Positions 9,218-18,221 of a stretch of 64,000 nucleotides of DNA are shown piece by piece (the stretch's first letter is position 1; every line of letters starts with the position of its first letter). The position numbers and the translations under genes are program-made. This DNA is from Picosynechococcus sp. PCC 7003 (lineage in GTDB: Bacteria; Cyanobacteriota; Cyanobacteriia; Cyanobacteriales; MRBY01): contig NZ_CP016474.1 in the NCBI RefSeq assembly GCF_001693255.1, positions 1,134,661-1,198,660 on the forward strand. The letters run 5' to 3'. The notes below the pieces were generated by a model. That model saw only the letters and a program-made list of their open reading frames with translations. It did not search any database and was not told the DNA's origin.

Positions 9218-10114
9218 ATGGCCGATCAACTCATTCGCGGTACCGCAGCAGACAATGGCATTCGGGTAGTGGGCGTTATCTCCACGAACCTCACCGAGGA
9301 AGCCCGACAACGCCATAAATTATCCTATGTGGCGACGGCTGCCCTAGGTCGCACCATGGCCTCGGCTTTGTTAATTTCTTCGAGTATGAAAAAACAGGAG
9401 GCCCGCTTAAATCTGCGCATCAAAGGAGATGGCCCCCTGGGGGGATTATTAGTAGATGCTGGCCCAGATGGCACCGTGCGGGGTTATGTGCAAAATCCAG
9501 GTGTGGAGTTGCCCCCTAACGCGAAAGGTAAGTTAGACGTGGGTGGTGCCGTGGGCAAAGGATTTCTCTACGCGGTGAAAGATTTTGGCCGGGGCTACCC
9601 TTACTCCAGTACGGTAGAGCTGGTTTCTGGGGAGATTGGCGATGATGTTACCCATTATTTAGCGACCTCAGAACAAACTCCTTCGGCGTTGTTGGTAGGG
9701 GTCTTTGTCGGGGCAGAGGGGGTCACCGCGGCTGGAGGAATCTTGCTGCAGGTACTCCCAAAAGCGGCCCGTGATGAGGCATTAGTGACCAAACTAGAAG
9801 GTCGCCTGGGGCAATTATCTGGCTTTACACCGTTATTGCAGCAGGGTAAATCTCTCCATGATATTTTCCAGGACCTCCTCGGCGATGAAGACCTGAGAAT
9901 TTTCCCAGAAACACAAATGGTGCGCTTTGACTGTGGCTGTACCTTTGAGCGGATGATGGGGGCCCTCAAGATGCTAGGTCAGGATGAATTGCTCGATATG
10001 ATCGAAAAGGATGGGGGAGCAGAGGCCACCTGCAATTTCTGCAACGAGGTGTACCACGCGGATGTGGATCACCTAAGTCGCTTGGTTGAGGAACTCAAGG
10101 AAAATTCTAATTAG
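9218..10114 (+). CDS. hslO: redox-regulated chaperone Hsp33
   Basis: Hsp33 is a cytosolic holdase activated by oxidation of a zinc site. The 298-aa protein has the N-terminal ADQLIRGTAADNGIRV start and the C-terminal zinc motif, DCGCTF (CxC) and CNFCNEVY (CxxC), at about residues 235 and 270. These four cysteines release zinc and form disulfides under peroxide or hypochlorite plus heat. Length and motifs are complete. The neighbour downstream is convergent. Confidence 0.97.
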   Translation: MADQLIRGTAADNGIRVVGVISTNLTEEARQRHKLSYVATAALGRTMASALLISSSMKKQEARLNLRIKGDGPLGGLLVDAGPDGTVRGYVQNPGVELPPNAKGKLDVGGAVGKGFLYAVKDFGRGYPYSSTVELVSGEIGDDVTHYLATSEQTPSALLVGVFVGAEGVTAAGGILLQVLPKAARDEALVTKLEGRLGQLSGFTPLLQQGKSLHDIFQDLLGDEDLRIFPETQMVRFDCGCTFERMMGALKMLGQDELLDMIEKDGGAEATCNFCNEVYHADVDHLSRLVEELKENSN

Positions 10115-10170
10115 ACTTTTGACTCGCATGCTGCTTGGCTAGAAGGGAAAAGTCTCCTCTGGCTACGACA

Positions 10171-10185
10171 TTCCCCCTAGGGGAA
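10171..10185. terminator. short hairpin between convergent hslO and Tab2-family genes
   Basis: TTCCCC-CTA-GGGGAA gives a 6-bp GC-rich stem with a 3-nt loop in the 85-bp gap between two convergent genes. A bidirectional terminator is plausible; there is no T-run. Confidence 0.4.
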
Positions 10186-10199
10186 GATATTATGACGGA

Positions 10200-11057
10200 T
10201 TATTCCTGGAGCATCCAGAACCCGGCAAATTGTTCTGCGTCGGGGTTTTTTTGGATGGCAAGAAAGTGAATCCCTGCCGCCGCTTTTTTCGCAGCTTCAA
10301 ACGATTCTGCTTCCTTAAGGGTTTGGGCATTGGGCAAGTCGGCCGCAATCCAACTGTCGCTCACCCCTGTTTCGAGGACGAGGCTACTGCGGGGATTTTT
10401 TTGGAGATGGAGAAATCCGAGTTCGAGGCCAGACATCCAGCCGGCGAGGGGGACAGCTCTGGGGGAAAAAATCAACAGGCCGGGGATCTTTGTCGTGGGG
10501 TCGAGGTGGTTGAGGGGGAAGGGTTCGCCAAAGGCAATGTCCCATTCGTCAAAATCGCTGAAGGCGCTGGCTTCGAGGGAGACGATCGCCCATTTATCTC
10601 CTTTGTCCCCCCGGACGGCATCGGGGAGAGGAACGGCATTGAGGGCAGGATATTGGACGGAGCTAGATTTGGCAGACTTCTCGTCGTAGTTAGCTTCCTG
10701 GGGGTAAACTTCCTGTTCCCGCTGGGTGATCCAGGTCATCAGGGTATAGGTGCGGCGGGAAGGGGCAGCGGGAATGCCAGCATCTTCGCAACCTTTTGTG
10801 ATCATGTTATTCATCTGGCGGCGAAAGAAGCGGATCTTTGTGGGGCTTTGGCCGGAGGTGGCGATCGCCTTTTCGATGGCCGTCTTGAGGGTGATCGAAT
10901 TCACATCGGTATTGCCGCAAAATTCGCTGTAACGAAAAAGGGTCGTCGGATCCTGTTGGATGCGGGTGGGGGTTTCGCAGATGAGGATTTCCCATAGTTT
11001 TTTGTCGTTATCATCCAAAAGCGGGCGCGAATAAAAATCAAGTTCCCAAATAGTCAC
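10200..11057 (-). CDS. Tab2/Atab2-family RNA-binding protein (DUF1092)
   Basis: The protein begins TIWELDFYSRPLLDDNDKKLWE, the diagnostic N-terminus of the Tab2 family, and contains FFRRQMNNMI, RRTYTLMTWITQRE and WAIVSLEASAFSDF. In Chlamydomonas and Arabidopsis, Tab2/ATAB2 binds the psaB leader and is needed for its translation; the cyanobacterial members are presumed to act in photosystem synthesis. I chose GTG 11057, which places the family motif at the N-terminus; a TTG at 11069 would add four residues. Length about 285 aa. Confidence 0.92.
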   Translation of the reverse strand: MTIWELDFYSRPLLDDNDKKLWEILICETPTRIQQDPTTLFRYSEFCGNTDVNSITLKTAIEKAIATSGQSPTKIRFFRRQMNNMITKGCEDAGIPAAPSRRTYTLMTWITQREQEVYPQEANYDEKSAKSSSVQYPALNAVPLPDAVRGDKGDKWAIVSLEASAFSDFDEWDIAFGEPFPLNHLDPTTKIPGLLIFSPRAVPLAGWMSGLELGFLHLQKNPRSSLVLETGVSDSWIAADLPNAQTLKEAESFEAAKKAAAGIHFLAIQKNPDAEQFAGFWMLQE

Positions 11058-11186
11058 GGTAAATCTCAACTACACAACTAAAACCATTACTGATTTTGCC
11101 CTATTGCCTCAGCTTTGTTCAATTCCCCTTGCCAGCAGATATTTGCTATCAGTTAATTAACTCCTAAAACTTTAGAGGCGATCGCC

Positions 11187-11831
11187 ATGGCTACCTTTCT
11201 CCGGACTCTCAGCTACCGTTACCAGTGGCTTTACGACACCATTTCCCGCCTCGCGGCCCTAACCGTCGGTGGTGAGACCCGTTTTCGGAACCTCGCCCTC
11301 CAGGGCTTAACCGGCGATCAGACTCTAAAAATTCTCGATTTATGTTGTGGTGCTGGCCAAACCACCCAATTCCTCACCCAATATAGCAACGACGTCACCG
11401 GGCTTGATATTTCTCCCCTGGCCATTGAGCGAGCGAAAAAAAATGTCCCCCAGGCTAACTATGTCGTTGCCCCCGCCGAAAAAATCCCCCTGCCAGATCA
11501 ACATTTTGACCTTGTCCATACCAGTGCCGCCCTCCACGAAATGACCCCGCAGCAACTGAGCCAAATTTTTCAGGAAGTGTACCGTGTCCTCAAACCCGGC
11601 GGCATCTTTACCTTTATCGATTTGCACCAGCCGACCAACCCTTTTTTCATTCCGAGTCTCTATACTTTCATGTTCTTGTTTGAGACCGAAACGGCCTGGC
11701 AGATGATCAAAACTGATTTAGCCGAAAAACTGACGGCAACAGGCTTTGAGATTCACAAACAGGAACAATATGCGGGGGGGAGTTTGCAGATGATCCAGAG
11801 CCGAAAACCGGGGAGTGAGCGGCTAAAATAA
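11187..11831 (+). CDS. class I SAM-dependent methyltransferase
   Basis: The 214-aa protein has the Rossmann methyltransferase motifs: I (ILDLCCGAGQTTQFL), post-I (VTGLDISPLAI), II/III (HFDLVHTSAALHEMTP) and the YRVLKPGGIFTFIDLH strand-turn. It resembles UbiE/COQ5-like small-molecule methylases, but the substrate cannot be told. It starts at ATG 11187 inside GCGATCGCCATGG and is followed 31 bp later by yqeG-like, possibly co-transcribed. Confidence 0.88.
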   Translation: MATFLRTLSYRYQWLYDTISRLAALTVGGETRFRNLALQGLTGDQTLKILDLCCGAGQTTQFLTQYSNDVTGLDISPLAIERAKKNVPQANYVVAPAEKIPLPDQHFDLVHTSAALHEMTPQQLSQIFQEVYRVLKPGGIFTFIDLHQPTNPFFIPSLYTFMFLFETETAWQMIKTDLAEKLTATGFEIHKQEQYAGGSLQMIQSRKPGSERLK

Positions 11832-11862
11832 AAGCTTGGAAATCAACAGCAACTGAGGTGTT

Positions 11863-12426
11863 ATGGCGCTATTCAATTCCAACTTACTGGAGCCAAACTT
11901 AATTTTAGGGAAAACCATCTTGCATCTCAGTCCAGAGATTATCCGTCACTACCGTTTAAAGGGTTTGATCCTTGATGTGGATGACACATTGGTTTCGATG
12001 CGCCAGAGCTATGCCTCAGATGATGTCTTGCAGTGGGTGACCCAAGTAAGACGGGTAGCTGATATTTGGCTCGTGAGTAATAACCTCAGCCAAAAACGCA
12101 TTGGGCGGATTGCCGAGTCCCTGGAGTTGCCTTATTTGTTCGGGGCGAAAAAACCCTCTCGAAAAAAGCTCCGTAGAGCGATGGACGCGATGGATCTGCG
12201 CCCCCAGGAGGTGGCAATGGTTGGCGATCGCCTTTTTACCGATGTCCTCGCCGGTAATCGCCTGGGTTTATTTACGATTTTGGTCGAACCAATGATGGAT
12301 CCCCTCGTGGCGACGCGACAACACCCAGTGCGGAATGTCGAAGTCTGGATTTCAAAATTCCTTGGCGCTTCCTTTGATGACATGAAACAAACCTTTACAA
12401 AAGGGCACAAAAGTAAATCTAAATAA
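11863..12426 (+). CDS. YqeG-family HAD-IIIA phosphatase
   Basis: HAD motif I is GLILDVDDTLVSM (nucleophile Asp in DxD), motif II is WLVSNN, and motif III/IV is KKPSRKKLRRA followed by VAMVGDRLFTDVLAGNRLG. These fit the YqeG subfamily (B. subtilis YqeG, plant PGPP1), several of which dephosphorylate phosphatidylglycerophosphate in PG synthesis. PG is essential for photosystems, so that role is attractive but inferred. At 187 aa, length is normal. Confidence 0.9.
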   Translation: MALFNSNLLEPNLILGKTILHLSPEIIRHYRLKGLILDVDDTLVSMRQSYASDDVLQWVTQVRRVADIWLVSNNLSQKRIGRIAESLELPYLFGAKKPSRKKLRRAMDAMDLRPQEVAMVGDRLFTDVLAGNRLGLFTILVEPMMDPLVATRQHPVRNVEVWISKFLGASFDDMKQTFTKGHKSKSK

Positions 12427-12451
12427 ATATAAAAAAAATGTTACGAATCTG

Positions 12452-12480
12452 TTGAGATTGGCAATAATCAGGCATAATCT
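12452..12480 (+). promoter_or_regulatory. near-consensus sigma-70 promoter in the yqeG-smc gap
   Basis: TTGAGA (12452-12457), exactly 17 bp spacer, TAATCT (12475-12480). Both hexamers match consensus at four or more positions. It points away from any protein gene: only the convergent smc lies downstream, on the other strand. Confidence 0.6.
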
Positions 12481-12486
12481 TTTACA

Positions 12487-12597
12487 GAAAATATAACAAG
12501 GGATCGCCCAATATATATAGATCCCAACATAATAAACCACTAAAATTCTTTTCAACTTGTTTCGTTCGGGTCGATTCCTCAGGGGATCGATTTTTTG
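12487..12597 (+). ncRNA. candidate small non-coding RNA, about 110 nt
   Basis: A promoter at 12452-12480 would start a transcript near 12487. The transcript carries a 5' hairpin (GGGATC 12500-12505 with GATCCC 12520-12525, 14-nt AU-rich loop), about 45 nt of mostly unpaired CU/A-rich sequence, and ends in a strong intrinsic terminator at 12571-12597. No ORF with a start and ribosome-binding site fits. It does not match Yfr1, Yfr2, 6S or tmRNA signatures I know. The remainder of the gap (12598-12851) shows nothing else. This is an inference from architecture only. Confidence 0.5.
12571..12597 (+). terminator. intrinsic terminator of the small-RNA candidate
   Basis: TCGATTCC - TCA - GGGGATCGA (8 to 9 bp stem with one wobble and a tight loop) runs straight into TTTTTT. 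It lies 145 bp past the yqeG stop, too far to be the usual terminator of that gene, and has the wrong orientation for smc. Confidence 0.75.
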
Positions 12598-12851
12598 TCT
12601 GTTTTGGGTAAAATAACAGCGTTTCTTCTGGTTTTCCGCGAAAATCGTTACAGACCGAAACCAAAGAAAACATTTATCAATATTCCGAAAAGCGCAACTA
12701 GCTAAAGGTAGATTTATTTCGTCGATTAAGTTTAAATACCTATTTCCAAATCAGGATTTCTTAATTTTGGCATTCTAAAGAGGGGTTATTGCCTGTTAAA
12801 CAAGTCCGACAAATGGCACGAAAAAATGGCGATCGCCACCCCCCAAAAGCA

Positions 12852-15800
12852 TCACAATTGAATCCCTAAAACTTGGGTATAGGCCCCCCGGGCTTGGGTC
12901 ACCCCAATGGTGCGCTGGGAAGCCTCGATCATCGGCCGCCGCAGACTGACTACCAAAAATTGTGCCTGGGCCGCCTGTTGCTTAATCATTTTAGAGAGAC
13001 GCTCCACATTGGCCCCGTCTAAAAACATATCCACCTCATCAAAGGCATAGAAAGGGGAGGGACGATAGCGCTGGAGTGAAAAAATAAACGATAGGGCCGT
13101 GAGAGATTTTTCGCCCCCAGACATAGAACTGAGCCGCTGTACCAGTTTCCCTTTGGGGTGAGCCACCAAGTTCAAGCCCCCCGCAAACGGATCCGTCGGG
13201 TCATCTAATTGAAGATAGCCATCGCCGTCGGAGAGGGTGGCAAAGATTTTTTGAAAATTTTCGTTGACGGCATCGAAGGCTTTTTTAAATTCCTGGAAGC
13301 GGCGGGTGGTAAAACGTTCGATGCGGGCCAGGACTTCGAGGCGTTCCTGTTCGAGGGTAGTTAGTTTCTCGGATAGCTCCCTAAGGCGGATTTGGGTTTG
13401 TTCATATTCCTTGAGGGCGAGCATATTGACCGGCTCTAGGTCTTCAATTTTCTTTTGGGTGCGACGGCTGGCCCGCTGTAGTTTTTCGATCTGTTCTGTG
13501 ATCTCCTGGAGAGCTTGGTCGAGTTTTTCGGGGATTACCTCCAGCACCAGATGAGTCGGATCAAGATCCGCCGGCAGTTCAGCTTCCTGGGCTTGGAGTT
13601 GCTGGTGCAGTTTTTCGAGTTGTTGCGCCCGTTCCTGTTGTTGGGTTTGCAATTTCTCCAGACGCCATTGCACATCTTGGTGTTGTTTTTGAAGATTTTT
13701 GAGCTGGATCTCCGTCTGATCCCGCTGTTTTTTGACGTCGCCCATCTGGGCCGAGAGTTCCGTCAACAATGTTTCGGTGGTTTGAATTTCCGTATCGATT
13801 TGATCGAGTTGGGTTTGGATGACGGCGATCTGGCCCTGGAGATCTTCGAGGTGGGTTTGGGTTTCCTGGAGCCGTTGTTCGTCGTTGGTTAATTTTTCAC
13901 TGAGACGAATCAGCTGGGCGTCGCGGTCTTGGATCGTTTGCTGGGTGCTGTTGAGGGTCTGGAGCGCCGTTTGGAGATGACTTTCCTGGGTTTTGATTTC
14001 CCGTTGAATCCCTTGCCATTCCCGGTGGGTTTGCTGGGCTTCGAGTTGGGCGAGATGTTGTTGTTGGGTCGTCAGTTGTTGTTCGAGCTTGGGAATCTCT
14101 AGGGCGAGGCTTTCTCGGCTGGTCTGGGCGATCGCCAATTCGTTTTGAGATTGCTGCTGCTGTTGCTGGCTTTGTTCAAGTTGGGGGCGCAATTTTGCCA
14201 GGGATTTCGTGAGTTGCGCCTGGTGCAGTTGGGCTTCCCGTTCCCGTTGGCGGGCTTGGGTTAGTTGCTGGCTGAGATCCTGGAGGCGATCGCCTTTGTC
14301 GAGGAGGGCATTTTCGGTGTAGCGCAACAGGTGCTCAATTTCTTCGAGGCGTTCGCGCAGGGCAACAATTTCCGCCGAATCCCCCGTGGCCATGCTGCCG
14401 AAATGGAGGGTTGATTTTTGGGAGAGACTCCCCCCGGTCATCGCTCCCGTGGTCTCTAGGAGTTCGCCATCGAGGGTGACAATGCGGGTTTGCCCCATAA
14501 AATTCCGGGCGAGATCAAGGCTTTCAAAGACGGCGGTACTGCCAAAGACGTAGCGAAAAATATTTAGATAACGGCGATCGCATTGAATCAGGTTAACGGC
14601 AAAATCAACAAAGCCCTGGGCGTAGCGGGGAATGGTGTTGGTGTGCAATTTCGGGGCGCGGATTTTATTCAGAGGCAAAAAAGTAGCACGGCCCGCCCGC
14701 TGATTTTTTAGGAGTTTGATCCCCATCGCCGCCGTTTCATCATCTTCGACAACAAGGTAACCGAGGCGACCCCCAGCGGCAATTTCCAAGGCCCGTTGGT
14801 AAGCTTTTTCCACTTGACCCAGTTGGGCGACTAACCCATGGACACCGAGTAAATTGGCATTCAAAATCACCTTTGTGGCGTAGGTGCCCTGGGCTTCCTG
14901 TTGGGCCTGGGAGAGGGCTTCGAGTTGATCCAGTTGCCGTTGTTTGTCCCGCTGTTCCCGCTGGAGGCGATCGCCAGTTTCCTGGTCGAGCTTGCGGCTT
15001 TCTTCCAGTTGGGCAAACTGTTGGGCGAGGGTTTGAATGGTTTCCTGCTGACGGATGATCTCCGTTTGGGCCGTGGCTAATTCTGTGTCCTGTTGGGTGA
15101 TATCGGCGCTAAATTGGGCGATTTGCTCGGTTTGGCTAGTGATATTTTGCTGAAGCTGACTAATGCGTTCCTGGAGGAGGGCTTGCTCGGTGCGTTGGGG
15201 ATTGAGCTGGTCTTGGATGCCTTGAATATCCTTGGCGATCGCCGCCTGTTCCTGTACCCAAGCTTCCGAAGAACTGGCTAACTCATCGGCCCGTTGGCGA
15301 CTGTCTTGGAGGATTTTTTCAGCGGCAGCTTGGGCGGCCTGGTGTTGGGGGAGGGTTTCTTCTTGGAGGGTGAGTTTTTCTTCTTCGAGGCGTAGGAGTT
15401 GTTGCTGGTTGACCTGGACCGTTTCTAAAAGTTGGCGGTGGAGTTGGAGCGATCGCCGTTGGTCTTCCTCCAGTTCCGTTTGCCGCTGGCTCCATTGGTG
15501 CCGTTTTGCTTTTTGGGTAGCCAGTTTGGAAGCGACCGAAAGCTGTTCATCTTCCCCGAGGGCTTTCACCTTGGCGTTCAAGCTTTCTAGGGTTTGGCCC
15601 GTCTGGAAAATTTCTCCATCTAAGGCGTTGAGGCTTTGGGTTAGTTGGGTGCGTTCCTGGGCACTGCTGGCGAGATCCCGTTGGAGTTTCTCTTCTTGCA
15701 GTTGGAGCGATCGCCAAGTCAAGAGAATTTCTTCCTGCTGCTGGCGAGCCAGGTCAATTTTGAGCCGTTGGTATTGTTCAGCCTTGAGGCGATCGTCGGC

Positions 15801-16481
15801 CAGCTTTTCTAAATTCCGTTCTAGCTCCTGGCGAATAATGTGGCATTTTTCTTCCCGTTCCTTCACCGCATTGAGAGTTTCCCTAGTCTGGGTAATTTTG
15901 CGGTCAAATTCGGCGACCCCTGCCAGTTCATCGATAATTTCGCGCCGTTCCCGCCCATTCATCGTAATAATCCGCGTCACATCCCCCTGGAGCACGACGT
16001 TATAGCCTTCGGGGTAAATGCGCAGGCGATTCAGTTGTTCGTGGAGTTCTGTAGCGGTACAGGGCTGGTCATTAATGTAATAGGTCGATGCATAACTGCC
16101 GCTTTTGGTAACCCGGAGTTTGCGCGTCACCGTCCAATCATGGCTCTGGAATTGCGCTAAAAAGTCCTTTAATTCCGAAGCTTCTGTGGCTTCTGTTTGA
16201 TATTGCTGGGCCAGGTCACTGAGATCAAAGGTAACTGACACCACCGTTTCCGCAGAACCTTTCCCTTGGCTGTGTTTGTGATTGATCAAGTCCGGCAACC
16301 GTTCCGCCCGCATTCCCTTAGAACTGGCGAGGCCCAAGCAAAACAAAATGCCGTCGAGGATATTGGATTTTCCAGAACCATTTGGCCCAGAAACCACCGT
16401 AAAACCAGGACGTAGGGGCACAGCGACGGTACCACCGAAGGATTTGAAGTGGGAAAGCTCGATTTGCTTGATGTGTACCAT
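12852..16481 (-). CDS. smc: chromosome segregation protein SMC
   Basis: The 1209-aa SMC ATPase condenses and organises the chromosome as a ring with ScpA and ScpB. N-terminal head: FKSFGG and Walker A GPNGSGKSN near residue 35. Two long Gln/Glu-rich coiled coils flank the hinge (about residues 525-690, with GRATFLPLNKI and a glycine-rich GAMTGGSL segment). C-terminal head: signature motif LSSMSGGEKSLTALS and Walker B FYAFDEVDMFLD. Length and order are complete. It is transcribed alone, with a 196-bp gap to the divergent glycosyltransferase. Confidence 0.98.
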   Translation of the reverse strand: MVHIKQIELSHFKSFGGTVAVPLRPGFTVVSGPNGSGKSNILDGILFCLGLASSKGMRAERLPDLINHKHSQGKGSAETVVSVTFDLSDLAQQYQTEATEASELKDFLAQFQSHDWTVTRKLRVTKSGSYASTYYINDQPCTATELHEQLNRLRIYPEGYNVVLQGDVTRIITMNGRERREIIDELAGVAEFDRKITQTRETLNAVKEREEKCHIIRQELERNLEKLADDRLKAEQYQRLKIDLARQQQEEILLTWRSLQLQEEKLQRDLASSAQERTQLTQSLNALDGEIFQTGQTLESLNAKVKALGEDEQLSVASKLATQKAKRHQWSQRQTELEEDQRRSLQLHRQLLETVQVNQQQLLRLEEEKLTLQEETLPQHQAAQAAAEKILQDSRQRADELASSSEAWVQEQAAIAKDIQGIQDQLNPQRTEQALLQERISQLQQNITSQTEQIAQFSADITQQDTELATAQTEIIRQQETIQTLAQQFAQLEESRKLDQETGDRLQREQRDKQRQLDQLEALSQAQQEAQGTYATKVILNANLLGVHGLVAQLGQVEKAYQRALEIAAGGRLGYLVVEDDETAAMGIKLLKNQRAGRATFLPLNKIRAPKLHTNTIPRYAQGFVDFAVNLIQCDRRYLNIFRYVFGSTAVFESLDLARNFMGQTRIVTLDGELLETTGAMTGGSLSQKSTLHFGSMATGDSAEIVALRERLEEIEHLLRYTENALLDKGDRLQDLSQQLTQARQREREAQLHQAQLTKSLAKLRPQLEQSQQQQQQSQNELAIAQTSRESLALEIPKLEQQLTTQQQHLAQLEAQQTHREWQGIQREIKTQESHLQTALQTLNSTQQTIQDRDAQLIRLSEKLTNDEQRLQETQTHLEDLQGQIAVIQTQLDQIDTEIQTTETLLTELSAQMGDVKKQRDQTEIQLKNLQKQHQDVQWRLEKLQTQQQERAQQLEKLHQQLQAQEAELPADLDPTHLVLEVIPEKLDQALQEITEQIEKLQRASRRTQKKIEDLEPVNMLALKEYEQTQIRLRELSEKLTTLEQERLEVLARIERFTTRRFQEFKKAFDAVNENFQKIFATLSDGDGYLQLDDPTDPFAGGLNLVAHPKGKLVQRLSSMSGGEKSLTALSFIFSLQRYRPSPFYAFDEVDMFLDGANVERLSKMIKQQAAQAQFLVVSLRRPMIEASQRTIGVTQARGAYTQVLGIQL

Positions 16482-16677
16482 CAGCGCCGGACAGGGGACA
16501 AAACAAAGGTTGAGTTAGAATTTTAGCGTCTAACTGCCCAGGCAAAGTGTTTTATCGGTGGCGATCGCCAAATCTTCCTCAGAACTTTGGACAAGCGCAA
16601 TCAATAGCCTGCTAGAGTGGATGCTATATATAACGCCTAATTTTTTGTCCATTCCACTAAGGTGTTGATGTTGGTCT

Positions 16678-17403
16678 ATGTTGACTGCTGAATCTTTTCT
16701 GCCGAGTGTCCCCGTGTTCCAGGTGTTGGTACATCTTCACCCCAACTATTGCCAATGGCTCACTGAGCGGATCCAGCACCGTCAGGGAACCCATGTGGTC
16801 ACCCTCAATGCCGAAATTGCGATGATGACCGAAAAAAGTAAGGCGATCGCCCGGGTGATTAAGCAGGCAGATTTGATCATTCCTGATGGAGCGGGGATCG
16901 TCCTCTACCTCAAGCTCAAGGGCAAAAAACAGCACCGGGTTCCCGGCATCGAACTAGCAGAACAACTCCTGACCCAGGCGGCGGCCCACAATTGGCGCGT
17001 CGTCTTTTTTGGTGGTTCTCCTGGGATTGCTGACCAAGCAAAAGAAAATTGGCTCAAGCGCTATCCTGATTTAGACATCACGACCCAGCACGGCTATTTA
17101 ACTCCAGAAATGGCGGCGGACTGGGAGCATCAGTTGCAGCAGTTGCAACCCCAACTCATCTTCACTTGCCTCGGCGTCCCGAAACAGGAATTTTGGATCG
17201 AAGAACATCGCCACATTTGTCCCCACAGCACTTGGATTGGCTTGGGGGGAAGTTTTGATGTGTGGGCTGGCGTGAAACAGCGCGCCCCAAAACTCTGGCA
17301 AAAACTCCATTTAGAGTGGCTTTATCGTCTCTATCAGGAACCTTGGCGCTGGCGACGGATGTTAGCGCTACCGCAATTTGTTTGGCGTGCTCTGTGGTCT
17401 TAG
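16678..17403 (+). CDS. WecB/TagA/CpsF family glycosyltransferase
   Basis: The 241-aa GT26-family enzyme adds N-acetylmannosaminuronate, GlcNAc or a similar sugar to lipid-linked intermediates of surface polysaccharides. Seen: VVTLNAEIAMM, LIIPDGAGIVLYLKL, VFFGGSPGIAD, IFTCLGVPKQEFWIEEH, and GLGGSFDVWAGVKQRAP, all family blocks. The C-terminal WLYRLYQEPWRWRRM is a typical membrane-associating basic-aromatic tail. An in-frame TGA lies just upstream, so ATG 16678 is the earliest ATG; AAGG lies about 15 bases before it. Confidence 0.93.
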   Translation: MLTAESFLPSVPVFQVLVHLHPNYCQWLTERIQHRQGTHVVTLNAEIAMMTEKSKAIARVIKQADLIIPDGAGIVLYLKLKGKKQHRVPGIELAEQLLTQAAAHNWRVVFFGGSPGIADQAKENWLKRYPDLDITTQHGYLTPEMAADWEHQLQQLQPQLIFTCLGVPKQEFWIEEHRHICPHSTWIGLGGSFDVWAGVKQRAPKLWQKLHLEWLYRLYQEPWRWRRMLALPQFVWRALWS

Positions 17404-17489
17404 CCAATTCATCTGCTTGAAATCAAAAGCAACATCAGCAGAATTGAGTAGGATTGAGGAAATATCATCAACGAATCAAGGTGCTTGCT

Positions 17490-18050
17490 ATGGTAGACAC
17501 TCTTGCTCAAGGACTCACCCTCCAAGCTTTTTTACAGCAACCAGAAACAACACCTGCCAGTGAATATATTGATGGAGAAGTAATTCAGAAGCCGATGCCA
17601 AAGGGAAGGCATAGTGGTTTACAAGGAAAACTTTGTGCTGTGATTAATCAGGTCGCAGAAGACCAAAAAGTTGCCTATGCTTTCCCTGAATTAAGATGTA
17701 GCTTTGGTACACGCTCCATTGTGCCTGATATTGCAGTTTTTCGGTGGGATCGAATTCCCTTTACCGCAACTGGCAGCCTTCGCGATAATTTCAACCTAGC
17801 GCCAGATTGGACGATCGAAATTCTTTCACCGGATCAAAGAGCGAATAAAGTGCTTGGTAATATTCTGTATTGTCTAGAACATGGTAGCCATTTAGGTTGG
17901 TTTATCGATCCTGATGATTTGAGTGTTTTATTTTTGCGATCGCAACAGCAACCCGCATTATATCTTGGCGATCAAGTTATTCCTGTTCTCTCTGATTTAG
18001 ATTTAAAACTTACAGTGAATCAGGTTTTTGGTTGGTTAAAAATGCTCTGA
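17490..18050 (+). CDS. Uma2 family (DUF820) putative endonuclease
   Basis: From ATG 17490 (AAGG about 8 bases upstream) the protein is 186 aa. It has the Uma2 order: YIDGEVIQKPMPKGRHS, LRCSFGTRSIVPDIAVF, and WTIEILSPDQRANKV, giving the PD-(D/E)xK-type Asp and Glu positions. The family is hugely expanded in cyanobacteria and of unclear role. An upstream GTG/ATG extension to 17454 exists but lacks family similarity. It lies next to an accessory AAA gene. Confidence 0.88.
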   Translation: MVDTLAQGLTLQAFLQQPETTPASEYIDGEVIQKPMPKGRHSGLQGKLCAVINQVAEDQKVAYAFPELRCSFGTRSIVPDIAVFRWDRIPFTATGSLRDNFNLAPDWTIEILSPDQRANKVLGNILYCLEHGSHLGWFIDPDDLSVLFLRSQQQPALYLGDQVIPVLSDLDLKLTVNQVFGWLKML

Positions 18051-18156
18051 TGAGAGTGAGGGAGTTAGAGGCGATCGCATAGACAGAACGTAGATCGCCC
18101 ATCATCCAACCCCTGTTGAAAATACATATCGTCTAAACAAGACTTTCCTCTGTAGC

Positions 18157-18180
18157 GTGTGTTAGCGCAGCGTAACGCAC
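18157..18180. repeat. imperfect palindrome GTGTGTTAGCG..CGTAACGCAC
   Basis: The 24-bp imperfect palindrome is a form of the dispersed GTGCGTTACG/CGTAACGCAC hairpin found between cyanobacterial genes. It sits between the Uma2 gene and the convergent AAA gene and resembles the core of the hairpin at 4109-4144. Confidence 0.55.
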
Positions 18181-18221
18181 AAATAAAAACTGTAGAGATT
18201 TGAAATTAATTTAATAATGTT

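Noticed and set aside
10230-10997. 255-aa open frame antisense to the Tab2-family gene
   Set aside because: Gly/Asp/Glu-rich shadow; the Tab2 frame on the minus strand has clear family motifs.
15232-16005. 257-aa open frame antisense to smc
   Set aside because: Ser/Trp/Arg-rich translation of the reverse of coiled-coil codons; no domain and no ribosome site.
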